Shown in pieces: positions 23,780-38,700 of a DNA stretch of 64,000 bases. How positions within the stretch are numbered: position 1 is the first letter of the stretch; each line of letters starts with the position of its first letter. Source of the stretch: Pyxicephalus adspersus (taxonomy: Eukaryota; Chordata; Amphibia; Anura; Pyxicephalidae); contig NC_092866.1 of NCBI RefSeq assembly GCF_032062135.1, forward strand, positions 24,608,304 through 24,672,303, read 5' to 3'. The notes under the pieces are model-generated. The model saw nothing but the letters and a program-made list of their open reading frames with translations. It was not told where the DNA came from and did not search any database. A program made the position numbers and the translations under genes.

Positions 23780-26700
23780 CTTTCTCTTTGGGTGGGGCTA
23801 CTGGTGCGATTTAGGCTCTAAAGAGTGATATGATGGGAATATTAATATACCTCCTATGTTTGAAAAAAATGACATCTGTTTCTGAAGGGTAGTTTTACAT
23901 GGCCACTCTTCCTTACAAATGTGCTCAAACAGAAACCTTTACTTTACCTCTTCAAATAAGACTTCTCCCTTTCAGAAATACAAGTGATGCCCAATTAGCG
24001 TGAGGAATTGTCATACATATAAAGGGGAAAAGAAAATAAGCTGCATTTCTTTAACTGTATCAACCAGCCTAAGAAGCACATCTTTCATGCACTTCATGCC
24101 CTTCATCTCTCTTCTTCTCGCAGAAAGGTGGTCATGTTCTCAGATCCCCACACATCACCTTCTCTCTCTGTTAACAGCCAACGTGAATAATTTTCATTTG
24201 CAGACAGATAGGCAAAGAATATAATAGACACTGCTTGACAAAAGGAGCTTAAAGAAGGAGAAACTGTTCAATGACAGTATGATTTTTATTTTTATTTATT
24301 CTTTTTGCATTTGTGACAGCATAGTTATTCATTTTAAGTTACTTGAAAGTGCTAAGCAGTAAGTACAGCAAGCTGTGGGAGTAAAACATCCTCACTGGTT
24401 TCTGTTTCCAAGCAAAATAACTTGAATTGACTGAAGGGGCTGTCAGAAATTCAGTATGAGTGTAGTAGTTGGAGGCACGAGGACTGCGAGCAGTAATAAG
24501 CTGCTGCTCTTGATCTGTCCAGACATCTGACACATTGCTCTGTCTCTTCTGAGTCTGTTTTCCTGAGCACCGTGACATACAAGGAACTGGATCAAATATC
24601 CCAGTGACACCCAATAGTATGCAGTGTCTACTAACAGAATCACATAGAAGGCTTAACTTGAAGTAATGACATGTTGTAGCAGAGCAGATGAATTATTCAG
24701 ACTCTGTCACTCAGCGGAGTACTAGTGATACAAAAACACAAAGGCAGTCAATGAGAAAATAAAATTGATTCTACTGAGTAAATAAAACTGACTGTTAGAA
24801 ATAACTGTCCAGTAGGGCTGCATGCATTTGTAACAATATGGACAACTCCTCCACTTTTGCTCCATTTGCTTTGCTTTTTTTTCTGAAAATCAGCTCCTAT
24901 ACCTAAATTGTTAGCAAGAAATCTTTTATTGCAGAAGAGACTTAATAAAAAGGAATGAAACTGACATTCCCTAAAACATTCCTCTTTATTGCTGCCATTT
25001 AAACACGTGGGCCTGGAAAATGTTCAAGGGAATGTCAGATTCACTGCTTAATAATTTGACCCCTATATGTCTTCCATTAAAAAGCTGCTTATCTTACTGC
25101 TAGCTGGACTTTATAAACCCTAAACTGTGTATGAAGTCCTTGGTGTACAATCTCAGAATGCCTTGATACATGGGATGAAATATCTCTCTTGTGCATGCTT
25201 AGGAAAAACATCATCCTTGGCCATTTAATCAAGAGGGTTGAAAGTGCTGAACCCAGAAGACCAGGTGAATGTAAACAGTGATGAGTAAGGTCTCCGACTT
25301 TGCATCACTGGAGGGATGCTAAGTACTCTAGATAGAAAAAAGAGTAATTGTTCCATGTAGTTATAAGCTTCTAAAACAAATGAAGGATGGCATTATAATA
25401 GTCAACCCCTAACAGTCTAATTAGGAAATGTAGGTGAATGAATCGATTTCACCTGCTTTGGTACAAATTTAAAAACAGTAGCTGGACAGAAGGGACAACA
25501 GGAAGCCAACTACTATAAAAAATGAATTTACCACAAACCATTTTTCTCCTTTTTTAACTGATTTTTCATCAGTTTTGCAGTTTGTTAGTATCCATGTCAT
25601 TACTGGTACTCTACAATAGCATGAGGCTGTACCTGAAGCCCACTAAAGTTGCACAGGTAGTTCATATCCTCCAGGGATTGCACATCTATATGTGCTGTCA
25701 CAAGGAGGTTTGCTATGTCTTGTAGCACAATCCCTGTGGAAGAAACACCAGGAGATAGGCCTTCACAAAAGAAGAATGGGACAGGGCCATAGAAGAGCAA
25801 CAACTCAACAGAAGAACCAGTATGCAGAAACAGGAAGAGCCCTAGAAAATTACAGCAAGATACTTGAGTGCATGTTTGTGATCAAATTGTCAGCATCAAT
25901 CTCCATAAGGGTGCCAAATGTGCCCAATTTCTTGTAGTGGGCCCAGTGCACACAGCCCAGCACTGTCCTGCTCAGGTAGCTGGAGAACACTTAAAATCAC
26001 TGGTTCACCATTGGCACCATGTTCTCTTCGAGAGCAGGTTCGCACTGAGCACATGTTACAGACATGAAAGAGTCTGGATTCACCATTGTGAAAGTGATGT
26101 TGCTTGCAACCTTATCCAACATAAATTGTTCAGCAGTGAGAAAGTGACGGTTTGAGAGGCATTTGCTTGAAGGGTTACACAGACCGTGTGACCTAGCTAA
26201 TAGTACCCTTACTGTATCTGTATAAAATGGAACTGATGCAGGACAATGCTCAGCTACTTGTGGCTAGAGTCCACTCGACTCGACTGTCCACATTCCCTAA
26301 AACTGAAGTGTCACAGACTGTTCACTGGTTCCCCAATCCATGTCCCGAAGGAGATCCCCCAGTGCATCATCTGCCATCTTATCAAAAGCATGTCCAAACA
26401 ATTTTTGGAGTGCATACAGGCCTATGGGGGCTATCCATACTCCTGAGCCACATTATAAGTTGTTGTGATGGAAAACATGCAGGTCTAACCACTCTAATTT
26501 CAGATTTGTACTATATTTTCAGGGTGATTTTAAATCCAGCCCTCAGTGGGTTAAAGTGGAACCTAAACTGAAACGCATAGTCTGAGGAATTACCTATGCA
26601 AATTAGACTTTTAGGACAATGAGTGTAAATTGCACAAATATAAATTAAAATCATAACTTTAACATCATAAAAAGACATCATTTTTAAAAGTTTAAAAATG

Positions 26701-29700
26701 TGAAGCAAACATATTTAAAAATTTCTGTCCGGGTTGCCTAAACAGAGAGGTAACCCTGTTGGTTGGATGCGGTTCACAGACTATAGCCGCTTCTTCAGGA
26801 ACAGAAAAGTGGGGACGCCATATGCGGGGATGCTGGGGCACCAGTTGAACAACAAAGTGGAGGCCGCAGGAGAGATGAGTCATTTATTGGCCGAGAAAAA
26901 GAGCGTATATAAACAATTGGTGATATAAATGGAAATACCAAGGAATGAGATTCTAAAGAAGATAGTAAATATGGACCATAGTGTGATAATGGAGAATATT
27001 GCTTACTGAAAAGTTGCTGTCCTCACCTGCTCTGCTGTCCTCACCTGATAGGTGGGTCCTATGTGCTGCAATAATCAGATGTTCTTGTCTTTTCTGTTTT
27101 TACTGTGAGCTGTGGATATAGTAATTGTAGCTGGGGTTTCCTTAAGACCTGAAATTTTTTTAAGGTTCCCCCATGAGATCGAGAAACACTGCATTAGAGT
27201 GTACAGTTTAAAAAAAAAAAGGTGAAATAGTTTTTTGAGTTTGTTAGGAAAAAGCCCAGCATTTCTTGCTATTCTAAGCATGCGACACACAAATTACATC
27301 TGCTAGACTCCTAAACAATATCACTCCATGAGAAGTATAAGAATTAAAAAAAAATGTGCCTACATGTGAACTTTGTGTTGCATTCCCAAATAAGTAGTAC
27401 CAACATGGCACTTGTTCAAACTGTTTGGCTTCTAACCTATCTCACGTGGACTCTGTTTTGTCTCAACACAATTTTGAATATTTACCTTAACTCTATTTAG
27501 ATATACTACATGGCAGTGAGCACATTTAAACTAAGTTATTTTACCATATTAAGCCAGTATTATCTAAGACTCGCAGAAAGTGAGTTTGGAATAACTAGAA
27601 GAAATGACAGGAAAAGGTTGCACACCTCAGCCAAAATTGCCAGGTATTGCAGAAGGGACAACCTCCGTCCCTTTCTGCAATAAACACCTGCCTGATCACC
27701 AGTTTTTTAAAGTGGGACTTTAGTTTCACTTTAATTAGAGTGGGAAAGGACGAGAACCCTTCCTGGGTTTACACTGCTATACAGAGCTCTATTAACATTA
27801 ATTAGCCTGCCTATAGTGTGACCTACATGATCCAATTGACCGTAACAAACACAATGCAATAGAGGAAAAACAACTAAAATCAATATGGTAAAGTGTTAAA
27901 ATGTGCTCCTCTCTAAAAATTAAAACAGTCTAAAACAAACATAGATTCTTAAAGAGGAACTAAACTAAAAACTGCCAAAAAGAAAAGACACTTTCAATCC
28001 ATCCGGGGGTGCTTGCATCATGTCTCCCGTCGTCCCTAAGCGTGAGATCGGCAAATTTTTCTCTGCGCGAAAAGGCTCCTTCTGCGCATGCCCAAGATGC
28101 TTGGACATGCGCAGAAGGAGCACCCAAGAGCCTCCTGGGATCAGTGAGGTAGGTATCCCGGGAGGCTCTGCGCTCCTATTCATTCTCGATCACCTGGGCA
28201 ATAGAGAATTAGGGGGCAGTGCTGCACCGTTTTTTTTTTTTTTTTAAAGGGTGTTTTAACTTTACATTAAAGGTTTGCTCTTTTATGTAAAGTGAAATTT
28301 CTGAGTTTAGTACACTTTAACTTACAGTGTAACTGGCTGTGTGAATATTACAAACATGGTTACTGAAGCTGAAAGCTTTATATAAATAAGTCTACCTTAC
28401 AATGTAACTGACTGTCAAAACATTACAAACATGGTTACTGAAGCTGAAAAAAAATGCTTTTTTTTTTTTTCAAAATTTTGTGTATCAATTTTAGAATGTC
28501 ATGTATCAGAAAAAAAACAGACAAAAATGACTGTTGGTTAATTCAACATGTAAAAATCTATTAAACAGACCAAAATAGCTTGTGTCATAAAATTTGCTAT
28601 ATATATTATCACACAAGGTGATATAACTACATTTACAGCTCACATCTTAGAATGTAAGTAGAGGCTAATGTATGTACGGTTAAAATATGTTGAAAATTTC
28701 TACCCAGCTAAGTCTTTTAACTTCCAAAGGCTATTTGGTAACTCCTTAGGTCAACACTATATTATGCATTTATTAGTTTGTTGTATGTTTAAAAACCCAT
28801 ACAACCATTTTGCAAGTGGTCTACCAAGTCTTATAGAATCAGTTCTACATTGTAACAGATTTCACAGTTGTTTCTCTTTCATATGCAAACATTAAACCTC
28901 TTTTTTTTCTATTACTTTGGGGTTGATGTATGAAATGTGTGCTAAAGATAAATCTCTTGCTGCGGCTAGCATACTATCTGCATCAAACTGTCATTTTGCA
29001 CTCCAGGTTTGAAAGTATATCAAGGAAGCTAGTTGCTGCTGCCAAGAGAAATTTTTACCTCTAACACACTTTATATATATTATATTTAATAAATTGTGAA
29101 AACTTCTGCTTATACAGATTTTTTAACATTAATGAGAAAATACATCCAAAAGTGATCCCACCAATTCGCATAAATCAAGCTCCCTATAGAAATCATCCAG
29201 ACACTGGCCCTGATTTATCAAAGTTCTCCAAGTCTGGAGAGAATACACTTTCATCAGTGAAGCTGGGTGATCCAGCAAACCTGGGATGGATCTGGTTCAG
29301 GATTGACACATTTGGTAACAAATAGCTAATGACTTTTAGGCAATCCATTCCAGGTTTGCTGGATTACCCAGCTTCACTGATGAAAGTGTATTCTCTCCAG
29401 CCTTGGAGAACTTTAGTAAATCAGGGTCACTATCTCAGTACCCTGTGGCAAACCCACATAAGACTGTATCATGTTAACTCTACAATGATATATATGGGGG
29501 TTGAGCAGGTAGCAAAGAGCTTTCTTTGGCTTAGTAGTAGGAGGAAGCATAGCAATCAGAAAAGCTTTTCCAGCATGCTTAATCCTGCATCCTTTTTGCC
29601 AGTGTGCAGCCACCTAAGATGATACCAGGATTAAAAAAAATACTTGATCTGTCTATAGGTACCCTTGTCAAGGTTAAAGAACCTAGGATTTGATTTCAGC

Positions 29701-32700
29701 AATAAGGCTGTGTCAGTGTTCTGCAGCAAAAGCCAGGCGATATTACTGCAAATCACAAAATGGAGTGAAAAATTATTTCTACAGCAGGAAATTTGAAGGA
29801 CATGGTTTAAATAGAAACTATAATGTTTTTGGCATATTGAGCAGCAACCTCCAGGCGATTTGCTTTCTCTGTAATATTGACTTACAGTTGAAGACCACTG
29901 GGGTTCAAAAATCTCTATTTTATTTAATCACTGCTTTCAAGAATGCAGCTGACGCATTTCACATTTTCCACTGTAAGAAAGCGCTATTCATGGTGTAAAA
30001 TGCATCACTCTGGTGCTGAAAGCTGTAATTAAAGAAAAGTCTGCATCATGGTAAGTGGTAATTTTTAGTTTGTGCTCCATTTTATAAGGTTTATAAAATA
30101 CTTTTTTTTATATATGTTTCAGTTTAAAAAAAAAACATATTTTACAAAATAGCAATTACCTTTGTGGTGTACATGTGTACAGTTAAAATTGGTTGATAAA
30201 TTTGCTGTGCCCAAGTTAAGCTCAATAAAATCTATCGGTATCGGTATCAGTTTGAAGGGTTTTATACTGATTGACTACACTCAGGGAGGAGAGAAAGAGG
30301 CTGTACAGTCCTTTATAGAAAACTGCAGCATCAGGAAATTGATGAAACTTGTTAATTCTGCAGATTCATTGAAAACATTGCACCTTATAGGCTCATTTCA
30401 CAAAAGTTAACCCACTGTAATAAGGATTCCTAAAATCATAAAAATAAAAATTACTGTTCTTGTCAGCCAGGAAGATTTGAATTACCATCAAGTGGCTTAC
30501 CCTTGTGGTAAAGTTTTGTGAAGTGAGCCTTGTATGCCAGTTGGAAAGAGAGAGGCAAAGTAAAACTAGGTACACACATGCAATAATTGTCGTTAGAAAA
30601 CGAATGACTAACGACAGATCAACAATTATGCACGATTTTTTTGAATGATTGTATTGTGCACAATTCTGTACATGCTGTAATGATACAATCGTTCAAATAT
30701 AATCCACCAATAATGTACACACGCTAGATATGATCATTAGAACGATGCAGGAAGTGACATGTAAAGGAGAAAGTGTATCATAGAACAATCCACGAATACT
30801 GAACGACCGTACACACAATAGATTGCAACCAATCGTCACCCAATCAGATCCGCCGGGGCGGTCGTTCGTTTCCAGCGACAATCCTCGTTGATTGGCGTCG
30901 TTGTGCACTTTTTTTGTTAACGATTAACGGACGAACAGTCGTTAGTTTCCAACGATAATTAATGCACGTGTTTACGCAGCTTAATTTGCCACAGAGAGAG
31001 AGAGTTTAAGCTACACTTCTTGGAACTTGTAAAAGTGCAGAAACCTATGCTTGCATGATATTGATGCACTTGCAATGTTATCTGATCAGGTAAACAAACA
31101 AAAAGACAGAAAGTGCACAATCTGGAGCATTATCTGTAATATTTTACATGTTATTGATAACAACACATTGCCAGTGCACTTGTAGTATTCAGGTATGCCT
31201 GGTGCTTAAAGTATCTACAGCCTTCAGAGGTGAACATACAAACTATTACCAGTGATGTCCTAAGGTGCATCAAGCCCATAACCCTCTGGGCTTGGAACAT
31301 TATTTGGTCACCAGAGCAGACCTAAATAGTGTATGCAGTGACACACATGGCACTTTATACACTAACAGATAATCTACCACTAAACTATTTAAATAAACAC
31401 AAACTTTTTTTCTCCCACGGCATGCATTTTTTCTTCCACTGACTTACAACAGTGGGGCATATTTTCATTCTTCCACTAACCAGACATGCAAAGACATTGT
31501 TTTCCCTTTTTTTGACCAGCAATGTAGTGGGCACTATTACAAAATCCTAAATGCTGCAATGCCTGTACTGTATGTTACATATTCCTGACCTAAATGTTCT
31601 TTCTGATTACTTAGTAGTACAAAGACTACTATTTGTTCAGTCGGTACTGTGGGCTGATTGTTTATTTGTACTCCTTTAAACCTCCCCAATAGTCAGTGCT
31701 AGTCACACCCACTTTCTGCTCTGTGCACATTGCTGTGCCCAATACTTTTCCCATTGTTTTCAAGGCGTTATTTTTCATTTTAGTAGATAACCACCCTGCC
31801 ATTCCTTTTCTTTTGTTGCAGCACCCAGACAAAAGGCCTAAATAAGGCACAATACCACATTGCGCAGTACAAATATAGGAATTCACAGCCAACTGTACAG
31901 TTAAATGATTGAAATCATTGTAAAATATGTAACTAACCATGTGACAATTTTTTTTTTCTACCCCAGAAATGTGGAGTTAAACTTGAACGTTTAATATTTT
32001 GTGGCACAACGTGATTCATGCAGTCTAATAAAATCCTCTAGGTGTCCTTACAAACATGCCCTACTGCTTAGATTGAATATATTCTTCTATGTACTTATTT
32101 GTTCTTTCCTCCCATCAAGAAGTTTGTTTTATTGAACAAAGGGCATAAGCTAATGCATTCATTTCCATTCTGAGAGGCATTTAAGGCTTCAGCAACATGC
32201 CCTTCACACAGCCACTGGCCTGTTAATGGAGCTGATTTGGTGTAATAATTAGCACAAGGCTTTCACTAACTACAGTGCTTACAAACACCAAAGGTGTAGA
32301 GGTTCGTGACAAACGTTGCATTTTGTGACAAATATGGTAGGGCAAAGGTGGACATTAGTTCTGTACTTTGCTTCACTTAACAGACAGCTAGTTACCCAAC
32401 TACTGTTTAAATGTATCCATGTGTAAGCTGTGGTGCTGTAATTTTACTCTTTTAATGCTGAGGCTATGGTAGATCTTAGTAAGTTACACTTGTTTTCGAA
32501 GTTTAAATCTCTAAAGTGTTTTAGCAAAAGATTAAAGATCTGACTTTGCTTGACAATGCATATCCATAGGAAAATCTGGAAAAATCCTTACCTAGTCACA
32601 GCTTTATAAGCTTGGTACTCCCCCTGTCCTTTTTACTTGTGTGAGGTTGCTTTCTTTTACCATTTTCTAACCCCAGGAACTGCTTCAACTCAGGAAACAA

Positions 32701-35700
32701 TAAACGCTGAAACATGGAAGTTGCAGTCACTGCCACAAGCTGACAAATGTGCAGAAGCGCAAGATGCCAGGTGCAGGGAGCCAGTTTTTGTCAGAATAGC
32801 TAAAAGGTGCTTATATAATCTTTCTGAGCTATTTAAAGCCTCGCAAAAAAAATACTTTGCCTTCATCATTGACAACCATGTTACTTTTTCGTAAATGCCA
32901 AAGGAATGAAAACTCATTGCATTCATTCATGGCAGGTATCTTTAAAAGGGAGTCTGAATTTTGTTCTATCTAGGAGCTAAAAATACAAATCTTTAAAAAA
33001 AAAACATATATATATATATATATTTAAAATATATATAATAAAAGGTGAAATCTGCATTAGAAATTAGTGAGAGCTACATTCTGCAATTCTAACTCATAAT
33101 TCAAAGGACTTGTCATTTCTAGAACTATGTTGGTCTACTGCTCCTGCACAAGCATATTACTTCCCCTTGGAGCTCAAAAGGTTAAGTGTCCTTGCGCTTG
33201 AGTGGCCTCAATGATATCTGCTAAGTACTCTGTGCATATGTATGATGGTGTGGGAATGGGACCACAGAGTTGTTTATTATAGGGAGGCAATGTTGTGTGA
33301 ACAGTTTTTGGATGGGTTTGGTAATAGATGACCAAAGTTTATCTTCACAAAGTTAAATGTCTTTCCCATACATATTAATCTAAGTTAGATATATCGAAAT
33401 AGTTACACAGTATTACTGTGTATGCTACTTGTGCTACTTGGCATTTAAAATATTTTTAGAACCCTTTTTTTTTTTTTAATGAATATATTAAGTAAAAATA
33501 AACATTTCTTACTTTTTTTATTATATCACTCTATTTCCAATTACTTTATAACAATTAAAAAAACAGCTAGTAATGAGCTGAATTATTGGCCAAAAGATAA
33601 TTCAGCAAGTTAAGGCACTTTAACTGAACTTGTTTAAAATGTAGGTGTGAATCATATATTTAAAGTTCCTTGACATGATCCATCCTATATTGTCTACATT
33701 TTTTTTTTTATCAAGGTATGGCAAGGAAGTTGCTGCTATATTTTGCAAACGTGCTGTATAGACTTACCTCAAATTTTGCCCTCATCTAGTCTTGATAATT
33801 CAGTGTAATCCCTTGCCCGCCACTACTTTTTCTGGGTCAACCATCTTTGGCTATCCGGTGACCATAAAACATGCTGAAGCCACATTGTTTTAGTTCCTGG
33901 CTCCTTTACCATCATTTTACAGATGCCAGGAGTATACACTGAAGCATTGTATTGTATACTGCCATGAACATTGTATACTGAATAAAAAGAGTTGCTAGTG
34001 TAAAAAGACACAAATACAGAAGCTCCACCATTACTACAGCTACGAAAATAAATAAATAAATAAATAATTGGGGCTCGGGTTTAAATATAATTCTATATGA
34101 TAAGTGGCTGTCTTGGCCTATTCCTAAAAGTGTCCAACAGTGTACTCCTAAAAGAGATTCCGACCACTTTAGAACTGAGCCTTGTAAAAGTAGAAGGTTT
34201 TTAGATATAGAGCTCCCCTTGTTGCAATAGCTTTAGTACAAAGGTATGAACTAGTGAAAAAATTTGTACAGCCCATAAAAAAATTAATATTTTTTTATAA
34301 ATATTTAAATAGGTATAGCAGTATTTGTGGTGCAGGTTGTTTTATTAATGATCCTATATGTAAAATACATCATACACATAAAACCATTGGTTGTAGATTC
34401 TTCTTCTGTATACTTACTAAAAGTGTCTTATATGTTTTTCCTTAGAAGCAAAAACTTCTTAAACAGATTGGTGATGGAAAGCTTCCATTTGTTACTCCAA
34501 AAGATGAAAACTTCAATGAGCTGGTATGTAACTATTTTTTTTTCTGTATAGTCATTCATTTAGGAAATCAAAGATGGAACATCTGGAATTAGTGATTTTC
34601 CAGGAGAAAAAAAAACAATCCACATTTAATTACCCTAAATGTTTCTTTACAGATTTGTCTGACCTGTTAGGCATTAAATCTGTGTTTTTTCATTGTTTGG
34701 ACAACTCTGTATGAATATTTACATACATATGCAAAGCAGAAATATTTCTAATAATCTAAAATATTAGGAACAAGGTCAGATTTAGCATTAAAGGTAACCA
34801 CAAGCCTATGTGTAGCTGTTTCTCCCAATCTTTCTCCCTACACTGTCCATTTCAGGCAATATCAAGTCATGTCTTCCCCATTGTTAGAGAAAGGAATGCA
34901 TAAATAACTTTTTTTTCCCCCAAATGTTATCTATCTGTTAAAATTATTTTGTTAAATACTTGTAATAGGAAAAAAAAAGTCCCACAGAAAGCAGTGTTTG
35001 TAGTGTTTTAGACAACACTAGGGTATGAAGCAGCAGCATCTTGTCCAAAAAAGGCCTTCAGCAAGCATCCTGTAAAACCTTCAAATATGAGAAGATGATA
35101 TGGGCTAAATGTCCATAAAGAGCTAAGATGAAATGAAAATAGTTGGGAATTAGTCAAAAAGGCCTCTTTGGATGATGTTAGTATTATTGACATTAGGAAG
35201 AGCAGCTTTAGGCCTAAACCAGGTCAATGTGAGATACTGTATTATATGTATAACCCTGCAACTGAACAGATAAACTCTGCTAAGTTACAGAGTTATAAAG
35301 TTGCCATGCATATGCATTTAGGAAAGCAGCAAGCTTTCTAGAACAGATCAAGGTGTAAAAAAATGGTCCAGCACAGAAAAGACAACATTGGTAAAACCAT
35401 CCTTTTCAGATGAAAGGTAAATAGGGATAATGAACCACAAAATATTTAAAGCCCTTTTAATGTCCTAAACGGAGAGCGGAGGAAGGCAAATGCTCAACAA
35501 CAAAATTTGTACACATTACAGGAATGCAAGTAAAAATACATACTAAGCTTTTAGGGTCATATTTATTGTTAAGATAAAAGTTGAGATTTGGTATCGATAT
35601 ACAGACAATTCTTGTACAAGAACAGAGAGTACACAGTGGTAAAACCAACCTATCCACTGTGACGGGTTAGCTCCATAAACACTCCTTGCTGAGAGGTATT

Positions 35701-38700
35701 TGGGACAACAGTTTATATTTTCAGGGCGCTCTGGTGACTTTTATTTGCTTCAAACTCAAAGAAACAGAAGTATCTTTACTTAAAGAAACATCTGCATCTT
35801 AAGTGTGCTTAAGAAACCATGGAGCCACATAATTTCATCCAAATTACTTCCAGACAACATGAAGGGTTTTGCAAACCACTTGCCATACCACCTTTTATGA
35901 AAGGTGTCCTTTACAAAATGAGTTTCTAGTAAACAGGTTTGCCAGCCTATTTGTTAGAATATTTTTTATCTAAGTTTATCCGTCGACTTTGCAAAAGACA
36001 TAATGCCTTAATTAGCCATTAATATAATAAGAAAAATGGAACCAATAGTACATCCAAAAGAAAAAAATTCTACAGGAGATAACGAGAAGTGGTAGTATGG
36101 TAAAAGTGAATCAAGGTGTAGTAAAACCTGCACATATATAGATGTCTAATAGTTCCACATCATGTAGCTATAGGTAAAACATGAAATATATAAAACAAAA
36201 ACCTGGAGGCTATCTGGAAAGTAAATATGAAAGACCTGCATACTAAATAATGTTATCTGTCCATCAAAAATATACCAAGAATGTATATAGTTGAGAACAA
36301 AATGAACAGTAAAGAACCAAAACTGTACTGGATTAGCATTTACCACCAATACAAGTACACATAGAATAACATTCCTATTTTACTCCCATGAAGAGATACA
36401 ATTTGTGCATTAAGTATTTAGAGAATAGATCATCACAACTGCCTAAGGTATTTCAAGTACATAAAGCTTCAAACAGCCTCAAGAACAATAAGGAACAACT
36501 AACTTGAAGCAGAATATAAGTCAAGTCTTCTGTCATCTTCTCAGGCTTTAAAGATCTGCATCATCCATAGTTAAACAGGAAATCAGTATACCAAGGATGC
36601 TAAGGGTGCACTGGGTTTTTTTGTGTTGATACAGCTGATTGACCGGATTGGGACCAAAAACAGTAAGGCTAAGGGTTGCTTCTGGGTTTTTTACGTAACA
36701 CATATCAAGCACTCAAATATTACAAAGGGGTTTTATGAATCTGTTGTTGTATTGGTTTACTTCAGATTAGCATTTTTTGTTATTGCTGTGGGTATACCTT
36801 TGTTGATCTCCATTACCTGGGGGACCTTGAGATTAGTGGTTTACACAGAGAAGATAATATTGTGCTTTCAGTTTAGCGTACAGAAAGTGAGGAGGACACT
36901 TAATATCTGAAAGATTAACAGGTTCATTTTGCACTTTCTGAAACTGTTCTTAGTTGGAAAAATGAAAACTAATGCAAGTTACTACATGAAGGGACTCTTA
37001 GGCTACGTACACATTCGTGCAATAATTGTTGTTGAAAACAAACGTTTTAGATCGATCGTTTGATAATTATTAACAAAAAAAGTGCACAATCACAGGCCAA
37101 TTACAACGATAAACTAGGAATATTGCTGGAAGCGAACGAAAGTCCTTGCCGCGGTAATCATTAGTTACCAATCATTAGTTCCAATCGAACGACAAACGAT
37201 CGATTGGGCAAAAAATCGTTCGTAAAAAAGTAACTAACGATGCCGACGAACGAGGAAAGTCGCTGGAAACGAACGACCGGACCGGCGGATCGGATTGGAC
37301 GACGATCGTTGAACATCGTTCGTGTGTACGGTCGTTCGTTGATCGTCCATGGGCTGAGCATGCGTAATGAACGAACGTTCGTTCACTTTCCTGTCGTGCA
37401 CATAGTTCCTCTATCGTTCAAATGATCGTATCTATTGTGTGTACAATATCTACGAACGATCGTGTCGTTATCTCTATGTGCAGGATCGGTGCTATACGAT
37501 CGTTCGTAGATATCGTGCAGGATTGTTCGTCGTTCGTTTTCTAACGATAATAATTGGAAGTGTGTACGTAGCTTTAGGCATATTGTCTTGGCCTCAACTT
37601 TGGTTTTGCCCTTTCATTTACCCCTCATATTCCGAACATTTCCAGGTCCTGTCACTTTCACCTACGCAACATCTGCAAAATCCACCCCTACTTGGCCCCA
37701 GAGAACCCCAAACTCCTTGTACACACTTTTATCACCTCTTACCTGGACTACTGTAACATCCTCCTCTCTGTTATTCCATTAACCCGACTCTCTCCTCTAA
37801 AATCTATTATAAATGCTGCAGCTAGACTCATCCATCCTTCCCTCCGCTCTTCTGCTGCTGCATCTCTTTGTAGATCTTGTTTTTACTTATGTACCTTTTT
37901 ACTCGTACTTACGTTTTTTGGCGATGTGAGATCGAAAATCCGTAACCCTCTCACGATTCTTTAGGTCCGACCATGGCTGTTGAAGCTGTTCCTTCGACCG
38001 TACGATCCTAAATTTCTTCTCCAACCTGCTCTGCACAGTGTCCAGAATGCGGTCTTTTCTGGCATTGGAAAGTGGTTAAAACGCCCTCCTGCCATCATAA
38101 TCTGCTTTGTCGAGGATGCTTACCATGGAGTCCATCTCAGCATGGCTCCTTAATGATGCTCTTTTCCTCCGTCTCTTTCTGATATAATGAATTGGCTGTG
38201 GCATGTTTTGTAAAGTTCGCAAATCCACGTCAACAGACAGAAAACACAAGGAGTGCTGGGTAATCTGGAGAGAAATCAAACTTTCATGGTCATCCACAAA
38301 TCTTCCTTCGTTTGAACCTTTGTTCTTATGCCTTTTTCCTGGAACGTTCGTTCTTGGAGCATTCCCAGAGGGTAGGTGTCCTTGTCCTGTATTTGAGTGT
38401 TTAGTTAATGTGGAATGTTAAAGGTGACAAGTGCAATTTTTTAATGTTTTCCAGGGATTATGGCCTATGATGCGTTCAACAACCCAGAATTCATTTGTGA
38501 ATTTATTGAAACCTACAGATCCTATCCCTTAATCCCAGATGATCTCAAGGTATGCCAAGATGAATAACAACGTGAAGCAGACAATCCAAAACTTGCGCCC
38601 CATGCTCAAGAAAAAATTGAAGGCTTCACGGAGGTCAAGTGCTGGCGCAGAATGATGCATACGTACCCAAGTTATGGTTCTTCAACCTCTTGTCTTTCAC

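Larger units (their letters stand above)
14211..34445 (+). other. fto intron 1
   Basis: About 20.2 kb. The identified repeats are listed separately: hAT-type elements, T2-like MITEs, a hairpin, an ~850-bp repeat, an LTR-like block, a Tc1 relic, other MITEs and (AT)n tracts. I saw nothing recognisable in about 16960-17990, 18290-19620, 20780-21940, 22800-23720, 23780-25580, 26930-27700, 28330-29210, 30990-32090 and 32940-34445. In mammals fto intron 1 contains distal regulatory elements for neighbouring genes; whether any lies here cannot be told by eye. Confidence 0.85.

Noticed and set aside
30564..30981. AACGATCG clusters as a regulatory array or CRISPR-like repeat
   Set aside because: The words are irregularly spaced and belong to a Harbinger-type MITE with TAA target duplication.
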